Counted from the stretch's first letter, positions 19,542-29,853 are shown. The stretch is DNA of 64,000 nt from CAWAND01 sp963797485 (GCA_963797485.1 CAWCPF010000001.1:1-64000), one strand, 5' to 3'. Translations and numbers: made by a program. Notes: generated by a model from the sequence alone, not told the origin.

Positions 19542-20270
19542 ATGAAACTCGAAACACCCGAGAAAGTCTCTCAGACACAGATCACCCTGGACGTCGAGGA
19601 AATCGAGCCCTTGCTCCAGGGTCCGAGCATGGACCTGAAGCCCTGGCCCGGGGCGATGATCACCCTCAAAGATGGACGCACGCTCTACATCCGCGAGGCC
19701 CGGCTCGAGGAAGCCCCCAAGATGATGGCGTACATGAAGAAGGTCATGGAGACCGATCACGACTTCTACGACATTGTCGGGGCGCGCGTGTATGCCGAGA
19801 TCCTGGGCTGGTACCGCAAACGCCTGAAGGACCCGTACACGCTGGTGGGGTTGATCGACGGCATGTGGGCCGGCTTCGCCAACGGGCGCCTCATGAACGA
19901 AGACATCAACATCAGCCTGCACACCATGGCGTTGATGCGTGGCGGCCGTATCGGCGCCATCATGTACTACGCCAAGGCTTACTATGCGTTCGAAATCCTG
20001 GGCAACCAGGAGTGGTGGGCGACCTACGAGAGTTACAACGGCTGGCACCGCTGGGGATTGGGCATGGCGCAAAACACGTATCCCTGGCCGGAGTACCAGC
20101 ACGAACTGGGCGGCGCCAAGGTCTACTACGTGGACAAGAAGTATTGGGATCTGACGGTCAAGAACTACGTCCGCCAGATGGTCGGGGCAGATCTTGTGTT
20201 TGAGGGCATCCCCGACAAAGTGCGCAAAGCCAACCAAGAGCTGATCGTGCCCGAGGAAGTGCTGGTCTAG
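19542..20270 (+). CDS. Unrecognised protein, weakly GNAT-like; last gene of Na+-pump/FdrA operon
   Basis: 242 aa, soluble, rich in aromatic residues (many Trp/Tyr in residues 95-200). The stretch TLYIREARLEEAPKMMAYM followed by LVGLIDGMWAGFANG resembles the start and beta-strand 4 region of GNAT acyltransferases, but I cannot see a clear acetyl-CoA pyrophosphate loop. Strong ribosome site GAGGAG before ATG 19542, 35 nt after the cyclase stop. A terminator follows. Its place at the end of the operon suggests a dedicated step or accessory role; I do not assign a function. Confidence 0.7.
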   Translation: MKLETPEKVSQTQITLDVEEIEPLLQGPSMDLKPWPGAMITLKDGRTLYIREARLEEAPKMMAYMKKVMETDHDFYDIVGARVYAEILGWYRKRLKDPYTLVGLIDGMWAGFANGRLMNEDINISLHTMALMRGGRIGAIMYYAKAYYAFEILGNQEWWATYESYNGWHRWGLGMAQNTYPWPEYQHELGGAKVYYVDKKYWDLTVKNYVRQMVGADLVFEGIPDKVRKANQELIVPEEVLV

Positions 20271-20300
20271 ACCCTCCGCCAGACCAACCGAAACTTGAAT

Positions 20301-20323
20301 GAGGGTGCCCGCTGGGCACCCTC
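20301..20323 (+). terminator. Intrinsic terminator of the Na+-pump/FdrA operon
   Basis: GAGGGTGCCC and GGGCACCCTC form a perfect 10-bp stem with a 3-nt loop, 30 bases after the stop of the last operon gene, followed by a short T-containing tract (AGGTTCTTCT). Confidence 0.75.
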
Positions 20324-20364
20324 AGGTTCTTCTGGGCCTCCCGGGCCGTAGTCATTCAGAGACT

Positions 20365-20382
20365 TTGTGAATTCTTTCACAA
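20365..20382. promoter_or_regulatory. Rex-type palindrome, copy B, between convergent operons
   Basis: Perfect TTGTGAA-N4-TTCACAA palindrome with spacer TTCT. It lies between the terminator at 20301 and the bidirectional terminator at 20437, where transcription from both sides converges, so no promoter is expected. See the finding on this motif. Confidence 0.55.
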
Positions 20383-20436
20383 GCCAAGGGCCGCAGGCCG
20401 ATCCGACGGGTCTGTTCTTCCATTGGTCCGAAAATC

Positions 20437-20465
20437 AAGAGCCGGCCCTTGGGGCCGGCTCTTTT
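20437..20465. terminator. Bidirectional intrinsic terminator
   Basis: AAGAGCCGGCCC pairs perfectly with GGGCCGGCTCTT around a 3-nt loop. TTTT follows on the plus strand, and on the minus strand the stem is followed by GATTTT. It ends the minus-strand gene at 20493 and backs up the plus-strand operon terminator. Confidence 0.8.
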
Positions 20466-20492
20466 GCAGGCGTTCGGTTGAACTCAAACCGC

Positions 20493-21002
20493 TCAGTGAG
20501 CTACCGTCGTCGGGACCTCGTCCCAGCGGACGGCAGCCGCTTCGGCCGGAATATCAAAGCTTCCGGGGAAGTTGTCGCGGGTGCCGCCGCGTTTCCGATA
20601 GGCTTCCACCATCAGCTTCGGAGCGACCAAGGCACGCGCAAAGGTCTCGGCTGAGTCGCGCAGCTCCGACAGGAGCATGTCGGCCAGGCCCATGGCGCGC
20701 CCTTGCTTGCTGGTAATCAGTGCGCTCAACGTCTCCCGGGCCAGGGCAAAGCGCCGCTTTTCCGGGGTCAGATTGACGTGGACGAAGACGTTGCCGCGCT
20801 GCGTCAGGGGCCGGGCGAAGGTGGCGTCCCACAGGCTGGAGTACATCTCGACCACCCCGAAATCGTTCTGATACAGCTCCGGTGGGTGCTTGAGCATCTC
20901 TTCCACCGGGACCGGGGGCTCCGAGGCGCCTGTGTATTCAACCAGGCCTTGGGCCAGGTTCCTGACGAACCAGCGGCGCTCTTCTCGCGTCGTGGAAATC
21001 AT
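20493..21002 (-). CDS. ImmA/IrrE-like protein lacking the HExxH zinc motif
   Basis: 169 aa. The middle segment VFVHVNLTPEKRRFALARE followed by a helix, and later AETFARALVAPKLMVEAYR, matches the layout of ImmA/IrrE metallopeptidases (rRFTLAHELGH... anRFAaeLLMP), but the expected HELGH is RETLS here, so peptidase activity is unlikely. IrrE-type proteins sense stress or peptides and control repressors. Its start overlaps the end of the upstream small gene by four bases, so the two are translationally coupled. The family assignment rests on pattern similarity by eye. Confidence 0.55.
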   Translation of the reverse strand: MISTTREERRWFVRNLAQGLVEYTGASEPPVPVEEMLKHPPELYQNDFGVVEMYSSLWDATFARPLTQRGNVFVHVNLTPEKRRFALARETLSALITSKQGRAMGLADMLLSELRDSAETFARALVAPKLMVEAYRKRGGTRDNFPGSFDIPAEAAAVRWDEVPTTVAH

Positions 21003-21295
21003 GCAACCTGCTCGTCGCTCGCGGCCTGATCACGGTCATCGACCAGCCCTTCCAAGGGCGAAGGCAGCTGGATGCGGGGCTGAGTGATTTCCTCAACCGC
21101 CTTGACCGTGCGATAGGCCAGGATGGAGAACTCGGCGAAGGATGTGGCGTGCAAATCCGTAAGCCGGGTTCGGAGCTCGTCGCTGAAATCGAACTGGTGA
21201 AGCAGCGACGTGACGGTTCCGTTGGAGAAAGCCTGAACCACCGACGGATCCACGATCGAACGTGCCACCAACTGATTGAGCGCCTGCATAGACAT
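20999..21295 (-). CDS. Os1348/NHLP-like small protein (RiPP-leader-type domain)
   Basis: 98 aa. The start QALNQLVARSIVDPSVVQAF followed by a short helix pair resembles the Os1348-family NHLP-clan domain, a nitrile-hydratase-derived leader fold seen in many RiPP precursors and in orphan small proteins of Chloroflexota. The tail after residue 70 is acidic and proline-containing, with no Cys or Ser/Thr-rich core, so it is not an obvious lantibiotic precursor. ATG 21295 has AGGAGG eight bases upstream on the minus strand. It overlaps the ImmA/IrrE-like gene. Confidence 0.55.
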   Translation of the reverse strand: MSMQALNQLVARSIVDPSVVQAFSNGTVTSLLHQFDFSDELRTRLTDLHATSFAEFSILAYRTVKAVEEITQPRIQLPSPLEGLVDDRDQAASDEQVA

Positions 21296-21836
21296 TTCTT
21301 GCCTCCTGTTACGAGATCCGAGTTCCAAGCTGTTAAACCGAAAACACAACGGAGAAGGCTCTCGCCTTCCAGTCGCTGACCTCGTCACCAAGCAACCGAT
21401 GATTAGGTCGTGTTTAGGCTGACGGACTAGCGGTCAACAGAAACTAACCACCGCCGATCATCGGGCACCGATGACATCCATATCGCAAACTCCTTTGTAA
21501 ACTTCCGCGGTCCACTCTGGGATAAATCTACACTATGGTTCTCAATGGTCGCCTCTACGACAGAATCTCAGACAGGGACCAATGTGCAATTGGTACGACG
21601 GGGACACTACTCAGCTGTTTGCCACGAGGTTCAGAGGAATTGCCCAGACTGTTGACAACGGTTGGACAAAGTTATTCAACCCTTGCTTGGCGTAGACCTC
21701 TTTGGACATCTGTGGACGGGTCCAATCCCAGGTCGGAAGTCGATAAAAGCTTAATACGTTTGATAATGCTAAACCGACCTCGCTTCTTCGGTTCATGCTT
21801 CCCGAGCAATAGTATGTATTGAGGTTCAGGTCATCT
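21296..21836. other. 541-nt non-coding gap, AT-richer than the surroundings
   Basis: No convincing gene of normal size. On the minus strand AAAGGAG lies eight bases before an ATG at 21481 that encodes only seven residues (M-D-V-I-G-A-R, stop at 21458). The gap probably holds the promoter of the Os1348-like gene; I see no clean -10/-35 pair. Base composition is noticeably lower in GC than the flanking genes. Confidence 0.5.
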
Positions 21837-24800
21837 CTATAAGGGTCGATCTGCCAATGCGTCTTGGATAAGCGCGGAATGCCTTGCGGTTTGATCTGCG
21901 GGCAACGGCTTCCTCAGCATGTTGCGAGACAAGGTCCAGATATCGCAATTCAAGTTCCGCCGGCGTTTCTCCAGAACCCAGTCGGATTCGAACTCAGGCA
22001 AGAACGGCCCCGAGTACGCTTGATTGCTTCCGTGCAGGGCGAACATACCGCCTTGGATCGCCAATGGCAGGCCTCGCGCTAAGTCCGCGGCATCCTTCGA
22101 ACTCCCTAACGACAAAATCGGTATTTCGACAAAGTTCAAGGCAATAGAGTATGAATGCCCTTCAAGCTTAACGATTCTTTCCCAGATATTGTTCGCAGGC
22201 TATACACAGCCATGTGCAAGTTTGCGGTCTGTCGGCCTGGACCGATGGTCGGGCCAAAGACCTCGATTACGGCGTTCCCGATCAACTGGAGAGTTAGCGG
22301 CTAGATAGAACAGAAACTCCTTGAATTGCGGCTTCAGGTCTTCCATTGGCGCGTTCCCAACCGCGACCTCCGTCTTGGCCATGCCCTTTAGCCGGATCTT
22401 CGGGGTCGGGGCTAGCATCGACTGGATTTGCCCCATACTCGCTCGCTACTGCAGACATCATGTCGATCCTGGCCAGTATCACACCGGCGGAGGGATCAAA
22501 TTCGAGGATTGATTTCGCCAGCCGATAAGCATCTGGGTCAAACCTTATATCCACGGCGGCGAGTTGCTCCAACCCCGCAAGGACTGAACTACTCATTGCT
22601 TGTGCAAGTCCAACTCTAGCTCCTTCCTGATCACCCCGCGAGCTTTCGAGCTTGCCGAGCGACCTCCGCTTGGACACGTTCACGTGCATTCAGTTCGGAT
22701 TGATCTTTTGAGAGCACAGCTTCGAGCCGCGCTACGGACCTTCCCGGAGAGAACTCAGCTTTCGATCGCGGCCATTTGGATCTGCACGTCCAGATCAAAT
22801 TCGCCCTTGGGGCCAAACTGAACGGCTCTTTTGATCCACTCAGCTGCGATTGCAAAGTTCCGCGACCTTCGATGCAATGTAGCAGTCTGAATGCACCCGT
22901 AGTAAACAAGATCTCGGTCGTCTATCTGTGCAGCCAAGCTCAAACCTTCGGCATATAGCTCGGCCGACGGAAGGGACAGCCCCAAGTCATTGAACACATC
23001 TGCCTGCCCAATCAGGATTGCAGCTTCGTGGGCAAGGTTTCCGGCTTCTTTTGCAAATCTCCTGCTTTCCCTGAACTGGCTCAATGCGTCATCGTAGTTT
23101 CCACGGAAATGCGAATGCACTGCGAGATTGTTGTAAGCCACCGCGATCTGGCTCGGAACACCGATCCTCTCCCTTATCTCAAGAGAGCGGGCCGCCGTCC
23201 TGTATGCATCTTGGGCTTTCCCGGCCTCGAACTGGATTAGGTTCAGATCGTCAAGCGCATTTGCCAGAGAGTATTGATCCTGCTTATCGCCAAGCAAATG
23301 AACCGCTTTCGAGGCACAAGTCTCGGCAGTCTCGAAGTCTTTTTCAGCCCGGAACGCAATCAGCGCCTGCAACCGCCAGTGCATGGCTTGAGTTGTGAAG
23401 GGCGTTTTCTTATCGATCGCGGTCGCTGCACGAGCCGCCCACTTCTTTGCCGCCTTGTAGTCCTGTCGCGCAACTAACGCCAACCCCATCGTGCAGGCAA
23501 TCACAGACGAGACCGGCGGAGTGATGTTGAGGTTCGACTGATCTACGATCTTTTCGAGGCGGCCGATTGCGTCGGCCAGCCGGCGCCTCTCCACATCCAT
23601 CAGCGATAACGAAACGGCCAATTCGGATCTGACCACCCCAGGTGCCGGCAATTTGCTCCCACTTCTTTAGCGTCGCGTACCGCCCTTGCTTTCTCATTTC
23701 GAAGGCGGTGGAGGTCATTAGCTCTTTGGCCTGATCCCTAAAATCGATATCGCAATAAAGCTGTACAGCAATCTCGGGATATCCAGATTGAACGTGCAGG
23801 TCAGCGGATTTCTGGATGATTTCCTCATACCTCTTGCGGTCTGATTCTCTAAGGGTTTCGATGAGGAATGATCTAAACATAGGATGGAACTCATATGATG
23901 GCGGCACTGTGTCGGTCACGGTAACGAACAGCCCTGTTCGTGTCAGCTCGCCGAGCAAATATCCGCTGTCACCGCGAGCCAAAACAATGTTGCAGGATTC
24001 TTCTGTCATGACAGGAAGTACCGACGCATCAATCATGAACCGACGCAAGGGATCGGCAAGACAATTCAAGACAACCGACGCAAGATACTGATAGACGAAT
24101 TCGCGATTGGTGTCCGAAATCCCTTCCAGGAATCTAGCTCCAACCGAGCGTGATAGCAGAGCGCCGGTAATCCACCCCCTCCAATTCTTCCGCCAATGTG
24201 TCCAATTCGTCATCAGCCAGATCAATTCCTAGTGCCTTGTTGATTGCACCCCGAAGCTCGTCTTTGCCAAATGCCAGGTTGTGGGGACCGAACCCCGCTA
24301 GATCGCCCTCGGCCATGAGACCGCGCGAGTGATATTTCTGGAACTTGGCGGCCCGCCGCAATGACCGTCACATGTGCGGGCAGGCCTTCGAGGAGCCGAT
24401 CGAAAAACTCAAGGCATTCCTCCGAACTGTTAAGCACGTGTACATCGTCTATGAGCATGACGAAACCTTCAGGAATCTGCGAAGAGATCAGGTTGCCCAA
24501 TGCATTCGCAAGTTCTGTTGGAGCCGATGAAGAAAACGCTTCTAGCTCCAAGACACCGCGAAGCCGCCTAAACCTCTTCTCAAGGGAAGCCAGAAAATCA
24601 CGCTGGCCACGCGCAGCACGTCCGTCTCAAGATCGGTCAATTGGATCCAAACAGTGGGAAGCTGAGTGTGATTCGCAAAATCAGACAGTAGGGTCGTCTT
24701 GCCAAAACCCGGAGGCGTTGTAACAGACACGAACTTTCGAGGCACCTGGGAATGTAGCTGATCCACCAACGCCTCGCGATGAAACTTCTTGTCATCAAAC

Positions 24801-24862
24801 GTAGGGTGTAATTGCATGTTTGAGCGAAGGATCAAGCCTGGCCATGTTCCTCGCCTAAACAT
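21837..24862 (-). pseudogene. STAND ATPase - BTAD regulator, second copy, many frame breaks
   Basis: Pieces in all three minus frames line up in order with the regulator at 25049-28211: an N-terminal Walker A (TPPGFGKTT, about 24700), Walker B (LIDDVHVLN, about 24450), the MalT-like helical region with FMIDASVLPVMTEES (about 24000), TPR-like repeats (22755-23651), a degenerate winged-helix region (about 22200-22450) and a BTAD end with YSGPFLPEFESDW (about 21950). At least six frame changes separate them. Either the gene is decayed or the local sequence is poor; other essential genes in the window also carry one-base errors, so decay is not proven. Lower GC than its neighbours suggests acquired DNA. 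Confidence 0.7.
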
Positions 24863-25048
24863 CTCGAGGGCGACGGTGTGTGGAAGCCTTGCATCCCGGC
24901 CCGGGCCAGCATTAGTCGGCTCGAGTCTCTCAACGCGCTCTCAACGATTCAACTCGACTTACAATCAGTTTACAGATTATAGGGGACGTTGTCAGCTACT
25001 CCAAGGGGGACTTTCTCCTGGGGGCAACTGGCTATGCGCACCATGTCG

Positions 25049-28000
25049 TCATCGAGACCCAAAAGCATCTTGAGTCATCGGCGGAACATCGACTCGCATA
25101 TCTTGCTGAAGAGCACGCGCGTATTCGCGGTAATGTCGCTTCAGCTCGGTAGTACGGCCCAGTGAGGCAAGGGCCTGCAGATAGTAGTGATTCAATTCTT
25201 CATCATAGGGATCCACCTTCAGCGCCCGCCGGAGCTCGGGGATCAGGGCCTCGAGGGTTCGCCCGGGCCCGAGCTCCTTGGCCGCCTTAGCGGCGACGCC
25301 AATATAGGTGGATTCAAGCGCGGCCCTTCGTTCAAGTATCCACAGGCTGTCCATCCCATCCATGAAACTTCCAGTGTACAGCTTCAACGTCTCAGCGAGG
25401 ATGGAGGGTCCCTCTGGGCTGGTCAGTATTGGCTTTCGCCCGAGAGCGGCCGCCTCCTCAAACTCAGCCACGTCGAAGGACGCCAGGACCCCTTCTTTGA
25501 GCAAGTATCTGCCCGCCTTGTACTCCAAAAAGTCCGATCCCAAAGCCTGCCGCAGACGGTAGATGCAGGTGTGCAAGTTGGCCCTCTGACTATCCGGTGA
25601 CGCATCGGGCCAAAATGCATCTGCGAGGCGTTCACCTCTCGCCGGACCAGCGTCTGCGAGGAAGACAAGGACGCCGACCTCGGCGGCTGATAGCTGACCG
25701 CAGATTCTTCCGTTCATCCAAATACGCGGAGAACCAAGGGCTACGATTCTCAGCCCAATGGTTGTGGTCGATGATTGCGGAGTTTGCAGCGTCATGGATT
25801 GAGCGAAATTGCGAATTCTCCTCATTCGTTCTTGGATGACCAGCCAATCTGCCGAACCTTGAAACTGCTTCTCGGCAAACTCATAGAACTCGCCATCGCA
25901 TGAGAGTTCTGCCGAAATCACCTGTACTGCTCCATATTTCGCTACTGTCCTCAGAACCCATGCCAACCAGAACCGGGCCTTGGTCTCTTCCCCTGAGACG
26001 TAGTGCCCTCTGGCCAAGAAGAAAAGACATAGGGCGTTGTCTTGCGCCGTTAATGGGGCAATCGATCGCGTTTGCCGCACCGTTGAAACAACCTGTTTGG
26101 GGTTCGTTATGGATCCAACTCCAATGAGTTCGGTTCGGACACGAGAATGGAAATCTGAAGTTAAGAATCCTGTCGGCTTGGAGCAGGGTTGATTTGGCCT
26201 CTTCAAGTCTTCTTCCCCGCCTCAAGACACATGCCCTTGTTGCCATGAGGTAGTTCTCCCAAAAAGGCCCCGCCTCGCACTCTGCATATTTCCAGCTTGC
26301 GGCGTCCAGCAGCAGCGTTGCTTCAGGCAAGAGCCCAAAATCCATCAGCATCTCCGCTTCGGTGATTCGCACGGAACCCTGATCTTCTTCGTCGTCTACC
26401 AACTGGGCAGGATTTAGCGCCAGATGAATCTCGTTCAAGGCTGTCTGAAATTCGCCCAAGGTGTGCTTAACGAATGCGAGATTCAGCCGTGCGCTTGACT
26501 CACCAAGTGCGTACCCTTCTGCCAACACCGCGGCGAGGGCGCGGTGCGCGCTGCTGAGAGCGTTCTCAAGCTCGCCTCCATTCAGCTCCACATACGTCTT
26601 AGTCATCCATGCCTGACCTATGCTCAGCACATTGAGGTCTTCTTCCCATTTCTCGATCGCATCCCCCACAACCTTCGCGGCAGCTGCCCATCTACCATGG
26701 ACATCGGCCAAGAACATTGCTTCCAATCTTGCCAAGCCCACCTCCCCAAGAGCATGCTGTGCCCCGGGGAGCAAACGTCGAAGAGCTTCGATCGTCTCGC
26801 GTAGTTCATCCCATTGCTGAGTATTAAGCGAGAGATGTCCAATGTTGAGCAGGCACCGTATCTTCAAGTCGTTCGAGTCCTCGCGGTTTGACCGTTCAAT
26901 TTCGCCCAACAGCCGGGCGTTAATTGCCGCCGCGTCCGTTCGTCGACCTACTCCCTCCAAGGCCGTTGACAACGAGAGTTCAATGTAAGGAACCTCTTGG
27001 CCCTTTGATCGAAACTCGTCTGCCAATTTCTGAAGGGTGTTGATGCGCCCACCCTTGAAAAGACTACCCCTTAGTCCCGTAGCCATCTCCGCCGCAAGCT
27101 CCACCTCATCGGCCTGAAGTAGCAGATCGACGGCCGTCTCGGCCCATTCGTCAATTGCAGCGAGGGCCTTGCCAGCCGCAAAGAGCAGTCGGCGATGACG
27201 ACCCCCATCCAACCTCGCGGCTCTGAGTTGCAAATACTCCCTAAACAACTGATGGTACTCATACGTCCTCGGGCGGTCCTCGGTAACGGTGATGAACAGG
27301 CCGCGCTTGAGGACTTCGTCAAGCATCGCCTGGCTGTCGGTCCGCTCGAGCACGGTATCGCTCAGCTCGGCCGTCATCACCGGTAGGACCGACGAGTCCA
27401 TCAGGAAGCGCTGGATCGGCTTGGGCTGGCGATCAAAAACGACCGAGGCCAGGTATTCGTAGCTCAACGGCTGGCCGTTTGACAGCAGACCCGGCAGCCG
27501 CTTCCCTACCAGGCGCTCGGACAGCAGCACCCCGGTCACCCAGCCGCCGGTCTCCTCCATCAGGCCGGCCACATCCGCCTCGGTAAGGGACTCTCCGGTG
27601 CGCCGGCTGACGACGTCGGCCAGCTCGTCGGCGCGCAGTGCCAAGCTGTCTCCATCCAGCGTCACGAGCTGATCGGCCGCCAGCAGCTTCACCAGGGGGA
27701 TATCCGGCACCTCCCGCCCGGCGGCGATCACGCTCATGTTGGGCGGGGCCGACTCGACCAGCGCACCCAGGAATTCACGCCCTTCGTCGGAGGCGTTCAA
27801 CCAATGGACATCGTCCAGCGCCAGCGCGAAGGGTTCGTCGATCGCCTCGGACACGCCACCGCTGATGGCGCGCGCCAGCGCTCGCGGGCTGGCGCCCACC
27901 AAGCGGTCCACCTGCACCCTGCCTCGCAGCCGCCGGAAGCGCTTCTCGAGCGTCGCCCACACCAGGCCGGCCAGGCGCATGACGTCCTGATCGGCCTCCA

Positions 28001-28211
28001 CCAGCCGCGCCCAGCACACCGGCCGGTCGGCCTGCGCGCCGAACTCCGCCAGCAGGGTCGTCTTGCCAAAACCCGCCGGCGCGGCGATCAGGATCAGGCG
28101 CTTGTCGATCGAGGCATTCAGTAGGTTGGTCAGGCGCGGGCGCGGGGCTTGCGCCGGCTCGAGCTTGGGCGGCGCAATCGCATGTCGCAGATACGATACG
28201 GACTTGGCCAA
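25049..28211 (-). CDS. STAND (MalT-type) ATPase with C-terminal SARP/BTAD domain (one frameshift)
   Basis: Large cytoplasmic transcriptional regulator of about 1,050 aa. Order: Walker A APAGFGKTT (near residue 45), Walker B ALALDDVHWLN, a MalT-like helical module with MDSSVLPVMTAEL, TPR-like repeats, then a winged-helix domain (IVALGSPRIWMNGR... FWPDASPDSQRANLHTCIYRLRQALG) and a BTAD helical domain (YTGSFMDGMDSLWILERRAALE). The winged helix binds DNA after ATP/inducer-driven oligomerisation in this family. The frame breaks near 26160; one extra A there separates the two pieces. I prefer TTG 28211, which has AGGGGG upstream, over TTG 28232, which has no ribosome site. Target and inducer are unknown. 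Confidence 0.82.
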
Positions 28212-28238
28212 GAGTCTCGTCCCCCTACTCAAAAACGG

Positions 28239-28580
28239 TCAGCCTATCTGCAAAGTCGCTCGCTTCTCGTCCACTTGCAGGCCGTCTGGGTAGTGGACCA
28301 CCACGTGCACCTGGTGCGCGCCGCGGACGCCGATCGTCCGAAGATGCATGGTGAAGGACATGCGGGGATTGACGGCTTCGATGATGCTGGTGCTGGCAAC
28401 TTCGTCCCCCTGTCCGTCGGTGATGACCACGTCGAGCGACGGCCGCTGCAGAAATGGAGTCAGGTCGATTTCAACCCTGACTCTCCGGCCATCTCCGTCG
28501 GGGGTGAAATTCAGGCGCTGGACCCGGACATCCTCCGGCGGCACCGGCGCTTCGGAGGCGTCCACCCAGTTCAGATCCAT
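28239..28580 (-). CDS. Conserved hypothetical protein, beta-rich, 113 aa
   Basis: Unrecognised. The sequence alternates short hydrophobic strands with charged turns (VRVEIDLTPFLQRPSLDVVI, HQVHVVVHYPDGLQVDE), suggesting a small beta-sandwich. No signal peptide or membrane segment. It ends about 28 nt before the STAND-BTAD regulator and reads in the same direction, so the two may be one operon. It is divergent from the PLP enzyme gene at 28660. Confidence 0.6.
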   Translation of the reverse strand: MDLNWVDASEAPVPPEDVRVQRLNFTPDGDGRRVRVEIDLTPFLQRPSLDVVITDGQGDEVASTSIIEAVNPRMSFTMHLRTIGVRGAHQVHVVVHYPDGLQVDEKRATLQIG

Positions 28581-28612
28581 GCGGTCCCTTCCCCCGTCCG
28601 TCGTCTTCGTAT

Positions 28613-28618
28613 TATAGT
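28613..28618 (+). promoter_or_regulatory. -10 element (TATAGT) of the PLP enzyme gene
   Basis: TATAGT lies 41 bases before the ATG at 28660 in the divergent gap. A matching -35 was not clear to me. Confidence 0.4.
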
Positions 28619-28659
28619 ACGGGCGTTTCCCCCTTCAAGTCCCATCTGACGGAGGCGTA

Positions 28660-29824
28660 ATGTCCGAGCCGTTAGCGTTCGAGACCCTGGCGGTCCACGC
28701 CGGTCAGGAGCCCGATCCAACCACCGGGGCGGTCATGACTCCGGTCTATCTCGACGTCGACCTACAAGCAAGACGCCGTCGGTCAGCCCCGGGGTTATGA
28801 GTACTCCCGCACGGGCAACCCCACCCGGCGCGCCCTCGAGCAATGCCTGGCCAGCCTCGAGGCGGGCCAATTCGGGCTGGCCTTCGCCTCCGGCATGGCG
28901 GCCACCGACGCCGTCCTGCACCTGTTCTCGCAAGGCGATCATGTGCTGGCAGCCCATGACCTATACGGAGGCACCTACCGGCTGTTTCACACGGTCTTCG
29001 AACGCGCCGGCCTCGAGTTCACCTTTGCCGACGCCTCGGATTCGACCTCCTTCCTGAGCCAACTCAGGCCCGAGACCCGGCTGGTGTGGCTGGAGAGCCC
29101 CACCAATCCCTTGCTGGATATCTGTGACCTGGAGGCCATCGCCGCCGGCGCCCACGCACACGCCTCGTCCGTCATCGTGTGCGTCGACAACACCTTCGCT
29201 ACGCCCTACCTGCAGCGCCCGCTCGAGCTCGGAGCGGACGTGTGCATGCACTCGACGACCAAGTACCTCGGTGGGCATTCCGACGTGGTCGGCGGCGCCT
29301 TGGTCATGCAGGACGCCGAACTGGCCGCGCGCCTGGGCTATCTGCAAAACGCTGTGGGGGCCATCCCCGGACCGCTGGACAGCTTCCTGGTCCTGCGCGG
29401 CATAAAGACCCTGCCCATCCGCATGGAGCGCCACAGCGCCAACGCGCAACGGCTGGCCGAACACCTGGCCAAGGACGACCGCATCATAAGGCTGCGCTAC
29501 CCCGGCCTGGATTCTCACCCGCAGCACGCCCTGGCCAAACGCCAAATGCGCCTGCCGGGCGGCATGCTGTCATTTCAGGTTAAAGCCGGGGAACTCGCCG
29601 CCCGAAGGCTGGTCGCCTCGACGCAGATCATCACCCTGGCCGAGTCGCTCGGCGGGGTCGAGTCGCTCATCGAGCTCCCGGCCCCGATGACCCACGCCTC
29701 GGTAGCCGGCTCGCCGCTGCAGGTCGATCCGGCCCTGGTGCGGTTGTCGGTGGGTCTCGAGGCGGTCCAGGATCTGATCGATGACCTCGACCGGGCGATG
29801 GACCTGGCCCATGGCGCCGAATGA
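28660..29824 (+). CDS. Cystathionine gamma-synthase/gamma-lyase family PLP enzyme (one +1 frameshift)
   Basis: Fold-type I PLP enzyme of the Cys/Met metabolism family. Key pieces are ETLAVHAGQEPDPTTGAV at the start, SRTGNPTR, ASGMAATDAVLHLF, the SPTNPLLDICD segment, DNTFATPYLQ, and HSTTKYLGGHSDVVGG with the Schiff-base lysine in STTKY. The frame breaks at 28753: dropping one G gives PVYLTSTYKQDAVGQ, the exact family sequence. It acts on cystathionine or O-acyl homoserine. Together with the beta-synthase at 30745 it can complete transsulfuration to cysteine; lyase versus synthase cannot be told from sequence by eye. Confidence 0.87.
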
Positions 29825-29835
29825 GGCGGCTGGAA

Positions 29836-29853
29836 TTGTGAAGGAATTCACAA
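29836..29853. promoter_or_regulatory. Rex-type palindrome, copy C, between convergent genes
   Basis: Perfect TTGTGAA-N4-TTCACAA with spacer GGAA, 12 bases after the stop of the PLP enzyme gene and about 65 bases past the end of the minus-strand gene at 29918. No promoter is expected between these convergent genes. Confidence 0.55.

Noticed and set aside
21535..21822. Plus-strand open frame in the gap before the Os1348-like gene
   Set aside because: No ribosome site, no recognisable motif and unlike the codon use of neighbouring genes.
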